The translations under genes were made by a program, and so were the position numbers. A DNA stretch of 64,000 bases, taken from NCBI RefSeq assembly GCF_042685265.1, contig NZ_JBHUMX010000013.1, one strand, 5' to 3'. This DNA is from Oceanobacillus_B kapialis (lineage in GTDB: Bacteria; Bacillota; Bacilli; Bacillales; Amphibacillaceae). Below, piece after piece: positions 9,000-17,401 of this stretch (positions within the stretch are counted from its first letter, which is position 1; each line of letters starts with the position of its first letter). The notes under the pieces were generated by a model that worked only from the letters and a program-made list of their open reading frames with translations, made no database searches and had not been told where the DNA came from.

Positions 9000-9866
9000 A
9001 TGAATTTTGGTCGTGTTTTAACAGCAATGGTAACCCCATTTAATCCTAATGGCGAGATTGATTATGAACAAACAGACCTATTAATTGAATACTTACTAGA
9101 TAACGGCACTGATGGATTAGTTATTGCTGGAACGACAGGAGAATCACCAACTTTATCCGTGGAAGAAAAAGTAGCACTTTTTAAGCATGTCGTTAAAGTT
9201 GTAAACAAGCGTGTCCCGATAATTGCCGGAACTGGAAGTAACAGTACATTGGCCTCGATCCGCTTAACCGAAGAAGCAGAAAAATGTGGAGTGGACGCCG
9301 TGATGCTTGTTGCTCCATATTATAATAAACCGGATCAAAAAGGCATGTATGAGCATTTCAAAGCGATAGCCAACGCTACGTCCCTTCCTGTTATGCTTTA
9401 TAACATTCCAGGTCGATCTGTGGTGAAGCTTACTGCTGAAACAATTATTCAATTAAGTAATATACCAAATATTGTTTCAGTTAAAGAATCGACTGGTGAC
9501 TTAGATCAAGCAACTGAGATTATTGAAAACACTCGAGAAGATTTTAGTTTATATAGTGGGGATGACAGTATGACGCTGCCAATGCTTGCAATTGGTGCTA
9601 ACGGAATTATTTCTGTTGCTTCCCACATTATTGGGAACGAGATGCAGCAAATGGTAAATCATTATTTAAATGGGGAAGTAAAACAGGCAGCTGCTTTGCA
9701 TAGGAAGTTAGTGCCAATTATGAATGCCTTGTTTACGTCACCATCTCCGACACCAGTTAAAGCGGCTCTGCAAATGAAAGGAATTGAAACAGGAAGTGTC
9801 CGACTCCCGCTTCTTCCATTAAGCGATGAAGCACGTGATATTCTGAAAGAAAAAATAGACCTATAA
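9000..9866 (+). CDS. dapA: 4-hydroxy-tetrahydrodipicolinate synthase
   Basis: Condenses pyruvate with aspartate semialdehyde, the committed step to DAP and dipicolinate. The TIM-barrel protein has 288 residues with the AGTTGES motif near residue 42, Tyr in YNIPGRS near residue 133 and the Schiff-base Lys in SVKESTGD near residue 162. Frame is open from GTG 8991, but AAAGGTG (8987-8993) serves the ATG at 9000. Product feeds the spoVF enzymes encoded 3 kb upstream. A strong terminator follows. Confidence 0.96.
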   Translation: MNFGRVLTAMVTPFNPNGEIDYEQTDLLIEYLLDNGTDGLVIAGTTGESPTLSVEEKVALFKHVVKVVNKRVPIIAGTGSNSTLASIRLTEEAEKCGVDAVMLVAPYYNKPDQKGMYEHFKAIANATSLPVMLYNIPGRSVVKLTAETIIQLSNIPNIVSVKESTGDLDQATEIIENTREDFSLYSGDDSMTLPMLAIGANGIISVASHIIGNEMQQMVNHYLNGEVKQAAALHRKLVPIMNALFTSPSPTPVKAALQMKGIETGSVRLPLLPLSDEARDILKEKIDL

Positions 9867-9876
9867 TGAAGCTGGA

Positions 9877-9927
9877 ATTCGAACTATGATTAAGTGCTCC
9901 TTAATCTAGTTCGGATTTTTTATTTTT
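9877..9927 (+). terminator. Terminator after dapA
   Basis: ATTCGAACTA-t-GATTAAG (9877-9894) pairs with CTTAATC-TAGTTCGGAT (9900-9916). TTTTTATTTTT follows. It closes the asd-dapG-dapA unit. Confidence 0.88.
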
Positions 9928-9990
9928 GCATGGAGTGATTCGTTTACGTTCATACTAAAGATAGTTACTAGTGATAAGGAGTGTTCGTAA

Positions 9991-10719
9991 ATGAATAAAG
10001 AAGATAGAAAAGAAGATCAAAATCAGGAAGGCCAGCAAAATCCGTCTGCTCTTGTACAAAAAATTCAGCAGCTTGGACAATCAAATGTCCCACAGGCTCC
10101 CGACTCAAATATACATGTGCTATCCATTATCGGTCAGGTAGAGGGCCATGTGCAATTACCTCCACAAAATAAGACAACTAAATACGAGCATTTATTGCCA
10201 CAGCTTATTGCAATCGAACAAAATCCAAAAATTGAAGGTTTAATTATTTTGTTGAATACAGTCGGAGGCGATGTAGAAGCGGGACTTGCCCTTTCCGAAA
10301 TGATCGCATCCATTTCCAAACCAACTGTTTCTATCGTGCTTGGCGGCGGCCACTCCATTGGTGTACCAATTGCTGTTGCCACAGACTATTCCTATATCGC
10401 CCCAACCGCAACGATGACAATACATCCAGTAAGGCTTACTGGATTAGTAATTGGAGTACCGCAAACGTTTGAATACCTTGATAAGATGCAAGATAGAGTT
10501 ATTAATTTTGTAGTCAGCCATTCCAATATTAAAGAAGAAAAATTTAAGGATCTAATGTTTGCTAAAGGGAATTTAACAAGGGATATCGGGACAAATGTAG
10601 TTGGAACAGATGCTGTAGAGTACGGTTTGATTGATAGCGTTGGTGGTGTAAAAGAAGCAATGGCAAAAATTAATGAATTGATTGGTCCCAAACCTGAAGA
10701 AGGACAGGTGATTCAATGA
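9991..10719 (+). CDS. tepA: ClpP-like serine protease TepA
   Basis: ClpP-superfamily protein of 242 residues with a ClpP-like core: GLIILLNTVGGDVEAGLALSE, the Ser in VLGGGHSIGVPIA near residue 117 and the His in TIHPVRLTG near residue 145. In B. subtilis TepA was first linked to protein translocation and later to turnover of small acid-soluble spore proteins. ATG 9991 follows AAGGAG. It overlaps ylzJ by 4 nt. In B. subtilis an RNase J2 gene lies between dapA and tepA; none is present here. Confidence 0.93.
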   Translation: MNKEDRKEDQNQEGQQNPSALVQKIQQLGQSNVPQAPDSNIHVLSIIGQVEGHVQLPPQNKTTKYEHLLPQLIAIEQNPKIEGLIILLNTVGGDVEAGLALSEMIASISKPTVSIVLGGGHSIGVPIAVATDYSYIAPTATMTIHPVRLTGLVIGVPQTFEYLDKMQDRVINFVVSHSNIKEEKFKDLMFAKGNLTRDIGTNVVGTDAVEYGLIDSVGGVKEAMAKINELIGPKPEEGQVIQ

Positions 10720-10925
10720 TTCTTTATACACCAATGTCACCGGCTGAAATCTTCCCCCATGATACCAATACTTTAGCAAGTCGACAATTTATCGTTTATC
10801 AGGGGAGAAATATGTATGTGGAGCAGAGAGGGGATGGCTCCTATCAGTTGTTACAATTACTATCCACGGATCCACAGGATTTTTTAAATGACACGTTTAC
10901 CCCTGGAACCATTTTATCGTCGTAA
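10716..10925 (+). CDS. ylzJ: YlzJ-like small protein
   Basis: 69-residue protein with the YlzJ pattern MILYTPMSPAEIFP, then VEQRGDGSYQLLQLLSTDPQDFL. Start ATG overlaps the tepA stop as ATGA, so translation is coupled and the two form one unit. The conserved family occurs next to tepA in Bacillaceae. Function is unknown; no membrane segment is seen. Confidence 0.88.
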   Translation: MILYTPMSPAEIFPHDTNTLASRQFIVYQGRNMYVEQRGDGSYQLLQLLSTDPQDFLNDTFTPGTILSS

Positions 10926-10934
10926 CAAATTTTG

Positions 10935-10943
10935 TGCTATAAT
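10935..10943 (+). promoter_or_regulatory. Extended -10 promoter of spoIIIE
   Basis: TGcTATAAT, a perfect extended -10 element, lies 10 nt after the ylzJ stop. The -35 region is poor. Transcription would begin just before a GC-rich stem-loop (10963-10985) in the spoIIIE leader. Confidence 0.55.
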
Positions 10944-10962
10944 AGAAGAAATGAAGGAATAG

Positions 10963-10990
10963 CCCTTGTCGTCAAACGGCAGGGGTTTCA
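10963..10990 (+). terminator. Stem-loop in the spoIIIE leader
   Basis: CCCTTGTCG (10963-10971) pairs with CGGCAGGGG (10977-10985) with two G-U pairs and a TCAAA loop, followed only by TTTCAT. It could be a weak terminator for tepA-ylzJ or an attenuator for spoIIIE, because the -10 element lies upstream of it. Confidence 0.45.
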
Positions 10991-11024
10991 TCGTCCTGAT
11001 ACATAGGGGAACCGAGGTGAAATA

Positions 11025-13307
11025 ATGGCTAGAAAAAGAAAAAAGCGAAAAGGTACATTAAAAAAACAGTTAAAATATGAATTACTGGGTCTATTATTTA
11101 TATTCCTGGCAATTCTCGGTAGCGGAGCGAGCGCTATTAGCGACGGAGCGATCCCTGGAGGGTTGGAGCATGTATTTCGTTTCTTTTTTGGAATTTGGTA
11201 TTTTGTGGCCTCGATTCTGTTGCTTACTACTGGTGTACTGCTTGTTGTAAAAAGAAAATATCCGGATTTTACAAATAAAAAACTAGTCGGTTTTTATATT
11301 GTTTTTGCTGGCGTACTTTTACTCACACATATCCAAGCATATGAACAAGTTGTTCAAAGTGGGACTGTCTCCATCATGGCGTCTTCTTGGGATAACTTTA
11401 TCTCCAGTTTAAATGGAGAGGCAAGTAACGCCATGCTCGGCGGAGGAATGGTCGCAGCCTTACTATTTACGTTTTGTTATTATTTATTTTCGCTAGTCGG
11501 TGCGAAAATTGTTTCTGTATTTTCCATCCTGGTTGGTATAATTTTTATGACAGAATACTCGATTGGAGACCTATTTTCTAAGTTAGGGAAGAAGCTTTTG
11601 CAAGTAATCAATAAATACAAAGAAAAAGCAACGGATCATAAGGCAGGGAAACGAAAACGTAAACAGAAAAAAGTAAAAGATGAGCCGGATGTGGAGGGAG
11701 AACCCGAACCAGCACTCGCATCTTATGAGGATGAACCAGTTATACAAGATTTCGCAGATGTCACGTACACGGCCTCAGAGTTTACAAAACAAGACACTTC
11801 CCAAAAAGAAGAAGTACAAGAAACAAAATCGGATGATAGTGTTGACGATTTAATCGAAAATATGCCAATGACAGAACCGGAAAATCACGAGTACATTTTA
11901 CCATCTCCACAGCTGTTAGCAGAGCCTGCAAAAAACTCTCAGCAGCAGGAAAAATCACAAATTCAGGCAACTGTTAGAAAGCTAGAAAAGACATTTCATA
12001 GTTTCGGAGTGAAAGCAAGGGTGACGAAAGTGCATGTCGGGCCTGCTGTAACGAAATATGAAGTGTACCCTGAAGCTGGTGTGAAAGTTAGTAAAATTGT
12101 TGGCTTACATGACGATCTAGCCCTAGCTCTTGCAGCAAAAGATATCCGCATCGAAGCGCCTATTCCTGGTAAATCTGCAGTAGGGATTGAGGTGCCAAAT
12201 CAGGAAATTGCGATGGTAAGCTTAAGGGAGGTACTTGATAAGACGTTACAAAATAATACTTCAAAATTACTGTTTGCACTTGGAAGAGATATTTCTGGTG
12301 AGGCAGTAGTAGCCGAGCTCAATAAGATGCCACATATGTTAATTGCTGGTGCAACAGGTAGCGGAAAAAGTGTATGTGTAAATGGGATTATTACGACTAT
12401 CTTAATGCGCACGAAACCTCATGAGGTTAAAATGATGATGATCGATCCTAAAAAGGTTGAGTTAAATGTATATAACGGTATTCCGCATTTATTGGCACCT
12501 GTTGTAACAGATCCGAAAAAAGCTTCAAAGGCTTTGCAAAAAGTAGTTTCTGAGATGGAACGGCGATATGAACTGTTCTCTGATACGGGAACTAGAAATA
12601 TTGAAGGCTATAATGAATATATTAGGAAGTATAATCAGACAACTGAAGATAAACAGCCAAATCTGCCTTATATTGTCGTACTGGTGGACGAGCTGGCAGA
12701 TTTAATGATGGTGGCCTCAAATGACGTAGAGGATGCCATTACGCGTTTAGCTCAAATGGCTCGTGCTGCAGGTATCCATTTAATTATTGCAACACAGCGG
12801 CCTTCCGTGGATGTTATAACAGGAGTTATTAAAGCAAATATACCTTCCAGGATTGCTTTTAGTGTATCCTCCCAGACGGATTCAAGAACAATTCTTGATT
12901 CAGGAGGTGCTGAGAAGTTGCTAGGAAGAGGAGATATGCTGTTTCTTCCAGTCGGTGCCTCGAAACCTACACGGGTTCAAGGAGCCTTTCTGTCAGATGA
13001 AGAAGTTGAAAGAATTGTAGATCATTGTATTGACCAACAAAAAGCTTCCTATCAGGAAGAGATGATTCCAGATGAGACAAGTGACGTTCAAGAAGAAGTA
13101 AATGACGATTTGTATGATGAAGCAGTTCAACTAATCGTAGAGATGCAAAGTGCTAGTGTTTCCATGTTGCAACGTAGATTCAGAATCGGCTACACGAGGG
13201 CAGCAAGGTTGATTGATGCCATGGAAGATAGAGGAATTGTTGGTCCTTACGAAGGAAGTAAGCCACGTACAGTACTCGTTACACAATCAGAGGAAAAATC
13301 TTCTTAA
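11025..13307 (+). CDS. spoIIIE: DNA translocase SpoIIIE/FtsK
   Basis: Septal DNA pump that moves the chromosome into the forespore. The 760-residue protein has a basic N-terminus, about four membrane segments within residues 20-185, and a charged linker to about residue 300. The FtsK motor follows, with Walker A GATGSGKSVCVN near residue 443 and Walker B VVLVDELADL near residue 550. A C-terminal winged-helix gamma domain (about residues 690-755) reads directional DNA motifs. ATG 11025 follows GAGGTG. Own terminator follows. Confidence 0.96.
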   Translation: MARKRKKRKGTLKKQLKYELLGLLFIFLAILGSGASAISDGAIPGGLEHVFRFFFGIWYFVASILLLTTGVLLVVKRKYPDFTNKKLVGFYIVFAGVLLLTHIQAYEQVVQSGTVSIMASSWDNFISSLNGEASNAMLGGGMVAALLFTFCYYLFSLVGAKIVSVFSILVGIIFMTEYSIGDLFSKLGKKLLQVINKYKEKATDHKAGKRKRKQKKVKDEPDVEGEPEPALASYEDEPVIQDFADVTYTASEFTKQDTSQKEEVQETKSDDSVDDLIENMPMTEPENHEYILPSPQLLAEPAKNSQQQEKSQIQATVRKLEKTFHSFGVKARVTKVHVGPAVTKYEVYPEAGVKVSKIVGLHDDLALALAAKDIRIEAPIPGKSAVGIEVPNQEIAMVSLREVLDKTLQNNTSKLLFALGRDISGEAVVAELNKMPHMLIAGATGSGKSVCVNGIITTILMRTKPHEVKMMMIDPKKVELNVYNGIPHLLAPVVTDPKKASKALQKVVSEMERRYELFSDTGTRNIEGYNEYIRKYNQTTEDKQPNLPYIVVLVDELADLMMVASNDVEDAITRLAQMARAAGIHLIIATQRPSVDVITGVIKANIPSRIAFSVSSQTDSRTILDSGGAEKLLGRGDMLFLPVGASKPTRVQGAFLSDEEVERIVDHCIDQQKASYQEEMIPDETSDVQEEVNDDLYDEAVQLIVEMQSASVSMLQRRFRIGYTRAARLIDAMEDRGIVGPYEGSKPRTVLVTQSEEKSS

Positions 13308-13330
13308 ATGAACTAAATGACTATGTTGGG

Positions 13331-13370
13331 AAAAGATAGTAGAAATCAAACGTTTCTGCTATCTTTTTTA
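13331..13370 (+). terminator. Terminator after spoIIIE
   Basis: AAAAGATAGTAGAAA (13331-13345) pairs with TTTCTGCTATCTTTT with one G-T mismatch, then T's. Confidence 0.88.
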
Positions 13371-13452
13371 ATTTGCTTTAAATAATAAAGTATAGGTGTA
13401 TATGAAAAATTTGTTCTTTCTTTTGGTACAAAGTAAAAACGAAAACCAAAAT

Positions 13453-13467
13453 AGAAAACGTTTTCAA
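13453..13467 (+). promoter_or_regulatory. Possible CcpA (cre) site upstream of ymfC
   Basis: AGAAAACGTTTTCAA fits the cre pattern WTGNAANCGNWWNCAW except for A instead of T in the TG step, and its core GAAAACGTTTTC is a perfect palindrome. It lies in the 365-bp gap between spoIIIE and ymfC; the rest of that gap is AT-rich and holds only the spoIIIE terminator. It suggests carbon control of ymfC and the importer behind it. By eye only. Confidence 0.4.
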
Positions 13468-13672
13468 TTATCGAATGGTATTGTATGATGTCTATAGTTA
13501 ATTTGTGAAAAAAACGTCGAATAATTAGCAAAAAAATTAAGAAATATGTCCTATAACTATTTATTTATTGTCTTTTTAATGGTATGATTTATCTCGAATT
13601 AAAAAGAGATACGTCAAACGTCAGAGGTCCGATCTCTTAAACTACATATCCCCAATGATTGGAGGGATCTCG

Positions 13673-14398
13673 ATGTCTATTAAACTCGACGCAAGACATT
13701 TATATCTTCAAGTAATAGACGAGATAAAACGAGATATTGAAAGCGGTAAATATAAAGAAAAACAAAAGCTCCCATCTGAATTTCAATTATCCAAACTCCT
13801 CGGTGTATCAAGAGCTACATTACGAGAAGCATTGCGGATACTAGAAGAGGATAATGTGGTGACGCGAAGGCACGGGGTTGGAACTTTTGTTAATCAAAAG
13901 CCAATTTTTTCTTCCGGTATTGAACAATTAAATAGTGTAACAGATATGATTGAAAATTCTGGTAAAAAAGCCGCTTCCCAATACTTAACGACAGAATTTT
14001 TAGAAGCGACTGATGAAGAAAAGAGCAAGTTTGCACCTACCCAAATACATAATCTCGCCAAAATTGAGCGCGTAAGAACAGCTGACAACAAACCAGTTGT
14101 GTTTTGTATAGATAAAATTCCGGAATACTTGGTCCCACTAGAGCGAGTGCACGAAGAAGATTCCCTGTTTCAATTACTAGAGGAATATACGAATAAACGG
14201 GTGGCATATGCTGTGACGTATATTGAACCTGTGAGTTATCATGAAAGAATTTATAGTATTCTTAACTGTGAGCCAGAGCAATCTCTCCTATTATTAAAAC
14301 AAATGCATTATACAGAGGAAGATGAGCCTGTGCTTTATTCAGCAAATTATTTTCGCTCTGATGTGTTTAGTTTCCATGTACTGCGAAAACGAATGTGA
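13673..14398 (+). CDS. ymfC: GntR-family (HutC/UTRA) regulator
   Basis: Transcription factor of 241 residues: N-terminal winged helix (LPSEFQLSKLLGVSRATLREALRILEEDNVVTRRHGVGTFV split over residues 33-75) and a C-terminal UTRA ligand domain (about residues 95-235). The frame opens at ATG 13655, but GGAGGG (13661-13666) lies inside that reading and serves ATG 13673. Gene position matches B. subtilis ymfC. It directly precedes the nucleoside-type ABC importer and likely controls it, perhaps responding to a nucleoside; that is inference. Confidence 0.9.
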   Translation: MSIKLDARHLYLQVIDEIKRDIESGKYKEKQKLPSEFQLSKLLGVSRATLREALRILEEDNVVTRRHGVGTFVNQKPIFSSGIEQLNSVTDMIENSGKKAASQYLTTEFLEATDEEKSKFAPTQIHNLAKIERVRTADNKPVVFCIDKIPEYLVPLERVHEEDSLFQLLEEYTNKRVAYAVTYIEPVSYHERIYSILNCEPEQSLLLLKQMHYTEEDEPVLYSANYFRSDVFSFHVLRKRM

Positions 14399-14491
14399 TG
14401 TTAATGATCTAGCATTTTAGGAGGTGGTGCAAAACTAGTAAACTCTATAGGCGTTAAATTCAAAATATTTCTAGAAAAATAGGGGGTTTCA

Positions 14492-15598
14492 ATGTTGAAA
14501 AATCGTAAGTTTATTTGGTTGTTTGCATTAATCATAAGTCTTGGTCTTGTATTAGCAGCATGTGGTGGCGGTGAAGAAACTTCTGGAGGAGAAAGTAACG
14601 GAGAAGGTTCCTCGGACGAAGGTTCTGCAGATTATACTGTCGCGATGGTTACAGATGAAGGTGGCGTTGACGATAAGTCTTTTAACCAATCTGCATGGGA
14701 AGGTCTAAAAGCATGGGGCGACGAGCATAGCCTTTCAAAAGGCGCCGGATTTGACTATGCACAGTCTGAAGACGAATCTGATTATCTTCCAAACATGACT
14801 AGACTTGTACGTAATGACTATGATCTAGTTTTCGGTATCGGATTTTTACTTGAAGATGCCATTAAAGAAATTTCAGAACAAAATCCAGATAACGACTTTG
14901 CCATCGTTGATACGGTAGTTGAAGCACCAAATGTAGCAAGTATTACGTTTGCTGAGCATGAAGGTTCTTTCCTTACCGGAGTAGCGGCAGCAATGAAAAC
15001 CAATACAGATAAGCTAGGATTTGTTGGTGGTGTGGATTCTGAATTGATTAATAAGTTTGAAGCTGGATTTGTTGCAGGTGCAAAATCTGTAAACCCTGAT
15101 ATCGAAGTGGACATCCAGTATGTAGGTAACTTCAGTTCTGCTGCAGATGGAAAATTAATCGCAACACGTATGTATAATGATGGTGCTGATATTATCTATC
15201 ATTCTGCGGGTGCTGCTGGTAATGGTGTATTTGCTCAAGCTAAAGATTTAAAACAAAAAGATCCAGATAGAGAGATCTATGTGATCGGGGTTGACCGTGA
15301 CCAATATGAAGAAGGAGCTATTGGTGACCATAATGTAACCCTTACTTCTATGGTGAAACGTGTGGATACTGCTGTTCAAGAAGTAAGTAATCTAGGACTA
15401 AATGGTGAATTCCCTGGTGGAGAGGTACTTGTATTTGGACTACAAGATGAAGGAATTGGAATTGCCGATACAAATACAGAAGCTTACACAGAAGAAATTG
15501 CTTCAGCTGTTCAAGAGTGGAGAGACAAAATTACTAATGGTGATGTAAAGGTCCCTCAAACTCGTGATGAGCTAAAAGCATTTGAAGAAGAATTATAA
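14492..15598 (+). CDS. BMP-family nucleoside-binding lipoprotein
   Basis: Substrate-binding lipoprotein of an ABC importer (PnrA/BmpA/NupN family, purine and pyrimidine nucleosides). The 368-residue precursor has a signal peptide ending in the lipobox LVLAAC near residue 22. A Gly/Ser/Glu-rich linker leads to the mature fold starting VAMVTDEGGVDDKSFNQSAW; later motifs are YHSAGAAGNGVF and VIGVDRDQ. ATG 14492 follows AGGGGG. A terminator separates it from the ATPase gene, which should make the binding protein more abundant than the membrane parts. Confidence 0.93.
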   Translation: MLKNRKFIWLFALIISLGLVLAACGGGEETSGGESNGEGSSDEGSADYTVAMVTDEGGVDDKSFNQSAWEGLKAWGDEHSLSKGAGFDYAQSEDESDYLPNMTRLVRNDYDLVFGIGFLLEDAIKEISEQNPDNDFAIVDTVVEAPNVASITFAEHEGSFLTGVAAAMKTNTDKLGFVGGVDSELINKFEAGFVAGAKSVNPDIEVDIQYVGNFSSAADGKLIATRMYNDGADIIYHSAGAAGNGVFAQAKDLKQKDPDREIYVIGVDRDQYEEGAIGDHNVTLTSMVKRVDTAVQEVSNLGLNGEFPGGEVLVFGLQDEGIGIADTNTEAYTEEIASAVQEWRDKITNGDVKVPQTRDELKAFEEEL

Positions 15599-15612
15599 GA
15601 TCTTAACAAAGG

Positions 15613-15638
15613 AAAAAGGCTGTTCAACAGCCTTTTTT
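15613..15638 (+). terminator. Terminator within the importer operon
   Basis: AAAAAGGCTGTT and AACAGCCTTTTTT form a perfect stem with a one-base centre, ending in T's. It probably terminates part of the transcripts after the binding-protein gene. Confidence 0.85.
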
Positions 15639-15751
15639 CAAAATTTTAAATCGCAAAATTGTTAAAAAAGAATAGTTCATCGCTCACGGCCGCTTTTCAT
15701 TCTATCGGTGGACGAGTAGACCATAAATCATCATTATATTTCATTTACTAG

Positions 15752-15805
15752 GAAGATCTTCAACTGAAGGGTACCAAAATCTGCTCCCTTGAGTTGGCGA
15801 TCTTC
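15752..15805 (+). promoter_or_regulatory. Long imperfect stem-loop in the importer leader
   Basis: GAAGATC (15752-15758) pairs with GATCTTC (15799-15805). Inner CAACT/AGTTG and AAGGG/CCCTT arms pair as well, giving a long hairpin in the 264-bp gap before the ATPase gene. Only ATTTT follows, so it is a weak terminator at best. It may stabilise a processed mRNA end or act as an attenuator. Confidence 0.5.
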
Positions 15806-15862
15806 ATTTTCCGTGTGGTGATTTTATTCAGACTATTCTGCTCATAAAGGAGGTTGAAGGTA

Positions 15863-17401
15863 GTGGATTATGTAGTTGAAATGCTTCATATAAGAAAAGA
15901 ATTCCCAGGGATCATAGCAAATGATGACATCACTATTCAGCTAAAAAAAGGTGAAATTCATGCATTGCTAGGAGAGAATGGTGCAGGTAAATCAACATTA
16001 ATGAATGTACTTTTTGGCCTCTACCAGCCTGAAAAAGGGGAAATCAAGGTTAAAGGGAAAAAGGTAAATATGACTGATCCTAATGTCGCAAATGATTATG
16101 GCATTGGAATGGTTCATCAGCATTTCATGTTAGTAGAGCCATTTACAGTTACGCAGAACATTATTTTAGGTGCTGAGCCTACTTCAATGGGGAAAATTGA
16201 TCTACGTAAAGCTGAAAAAGAAGTACAGGAGCTTTCTAACAAATATGGTCTCAAAGTAGACGCCCGCGCGAAAATCCAAGATATTTCAGTGGGAATGCAA
16301 CAAAGAGTGGAAATCTTGAAAACGTTATATCGAGGTGCGGAGGTTCTAATTTTTGATGAGCCTACTGCAGTACTTACCCCTCAGGAAATTACTGAGCTTA
16401 TGCAAATCATGGAATCCCTCATTGCAGAAGGTAAATCAATTATATTAATTACACATAAGCTTAAAGAAATTATGCAAGTATGTGATCGATGTACCGTAAT
16501 TCGAAAAGGAAAAGGGATAGGGACTGTAAATGTAGAAAATACGTCTGTTGATGAGCTTGCATCTTTAATGGTTGGAAGAGATGTTTCTTTTAAAACAAAA
16601 AAATCACCTGCTCACCCAAAGGAAACTGTCTTGAAAATAGAGAACTTGCATGTGAAGGATTCAAGAAAAGTTGAAATGGTGAAGGGTTTAGATTTGGAAG
16701 TGCGAGCTGGTGAAATTGTTGGAATTGCTGGCGTTGATGGCAACGGACAAAGTGAACTAATTGAAGCCATTACAGGTTTAAAAAAATCACAAAAAGGTTC
16801 CATTACTCTAAATGACAAGAACATTACCAATCTATCACCACGAAAAGTTACGGAGAATGGTGTTGGACATATACCACAGGACAGACATAAATTTGGATTA
16901 GTACTTGATTTTCCAATTGGTGAAAATATTGTACTGCAGACGTATTACCAAAAGCCATATTCCAAATACAAGGTACTGAACTACCAAGAAATTTATGCAA
17001 AGGCTGAAAAATTAATAAAGGAATATGACGTGCGGACACCAAGTGTGTATACCAAAGCCCGTGCTTTGTCCGGCGGAAACCAGCAAAAAGCCATCATTAG
17101 CCGGGAAGTAGACCGTTCACCTGATCTGTTGATTGCTGCCCAACCAACGCGTGGACTCGATGTAGGAGCAATTGAATTTATTCATCAAAAACTAATTGAA
17201 GAAAGGGATAAAGGCAGAGCAATTCTACTTGTCTCTTTTGAGTTAGATGAAATTCTTGATGTAAGTGATCGTATCGCTGTTATATTTGACGGGAAAATCG
17301 TAGCGGATGTAAAACCGGAAAACACAAATGAACAGAAGCTTGGATTGTTAATGGCCGGAAGTGCAGAAGAAAAGGTAGGTGTTACAGATGACCTCGAATA
17401 A
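15863..17401 (+). CDS. nupO: Nucleoside-type ABC transporter, tandem ATPase
   Basis: Tandem ABC ATPase of 512 residues. The first domain has Walker A GENGAGKST near residue 37 and signature ISVGMQQR; Walker B is VLIFDEPTAVL. The second domain has the degenerate Walker A GVDGNGQSE and signature LSGGNQQK, with AAQPTRGLD replacing Walker B, as usual in sugar and nucleoside importers. AAAGGAGG (15846-15853) serves GTG 15863; the in-frame TTG at 15854 touches the SD. The 3' end overlaps the permease gene by 14 nt. Confidence 0.93.
   Translation: MDYVVEMLHIRKEFPGIIANDDITIQLKKGEIHALLGENGAGKSTLMNVLFGLYQPEKGEIKVKGKKVNMTDPNVANDYGIGMVHQHFMLVEPFTVTQNIILGAEPTSMGKIDLRKAEKEVQELSNKYGLKVDARAKIQDISVGMQQRVEILKTLYRGAEVLIFDEPTAVLTPQEITELMQIMESLIAEGKSIILITHKLKEIMQVCDRCTVIRKGKGIGTVNVENTSVDELASLMVGRDVSFKTKKSPAHPKETVLKIENLHVKDSRKVEMVKGLDLEVRAGEIVGIAGVDGNGQSELIEAITGLKKSQKGSITLNDKNITNLSPRKVTENGVGHIPQDRHKFGLVLDFPIGENIVLQTYYQKPYSKYKVLNYQEIYAKAEKLIKEYDVRTPSVYTKARALSGGNQQKAIISREVDRSPDLLIAAQPTRGLDVGAIEFIHQKLIEERDKGRAILLVSFELDEILDVSDRIAVIFDGKIVADVKPENTNEQKLGLLMAGSAEEKVGVTDDLE

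Noticed and set aside
10134..10691. Three minus-strand open frames over tepA
   Set aside because: tepA is intact and conserved; the antisense frames have no start signals or motifs.
14415..14440. GGAGG followed by GTG-GTG and a TAG three codons later, upstream of the BMP gene
   Set aside because: A 4-codon frame with no structure around it; more likely chance SD-like sequence than a leader peptide.
15639..15862. Possible purine riboswitch before the nucleoside importer ATPase
   Set aside because: No purine-aptamer core motifs or three-way junction could be found; only the simple long hairpin remains.
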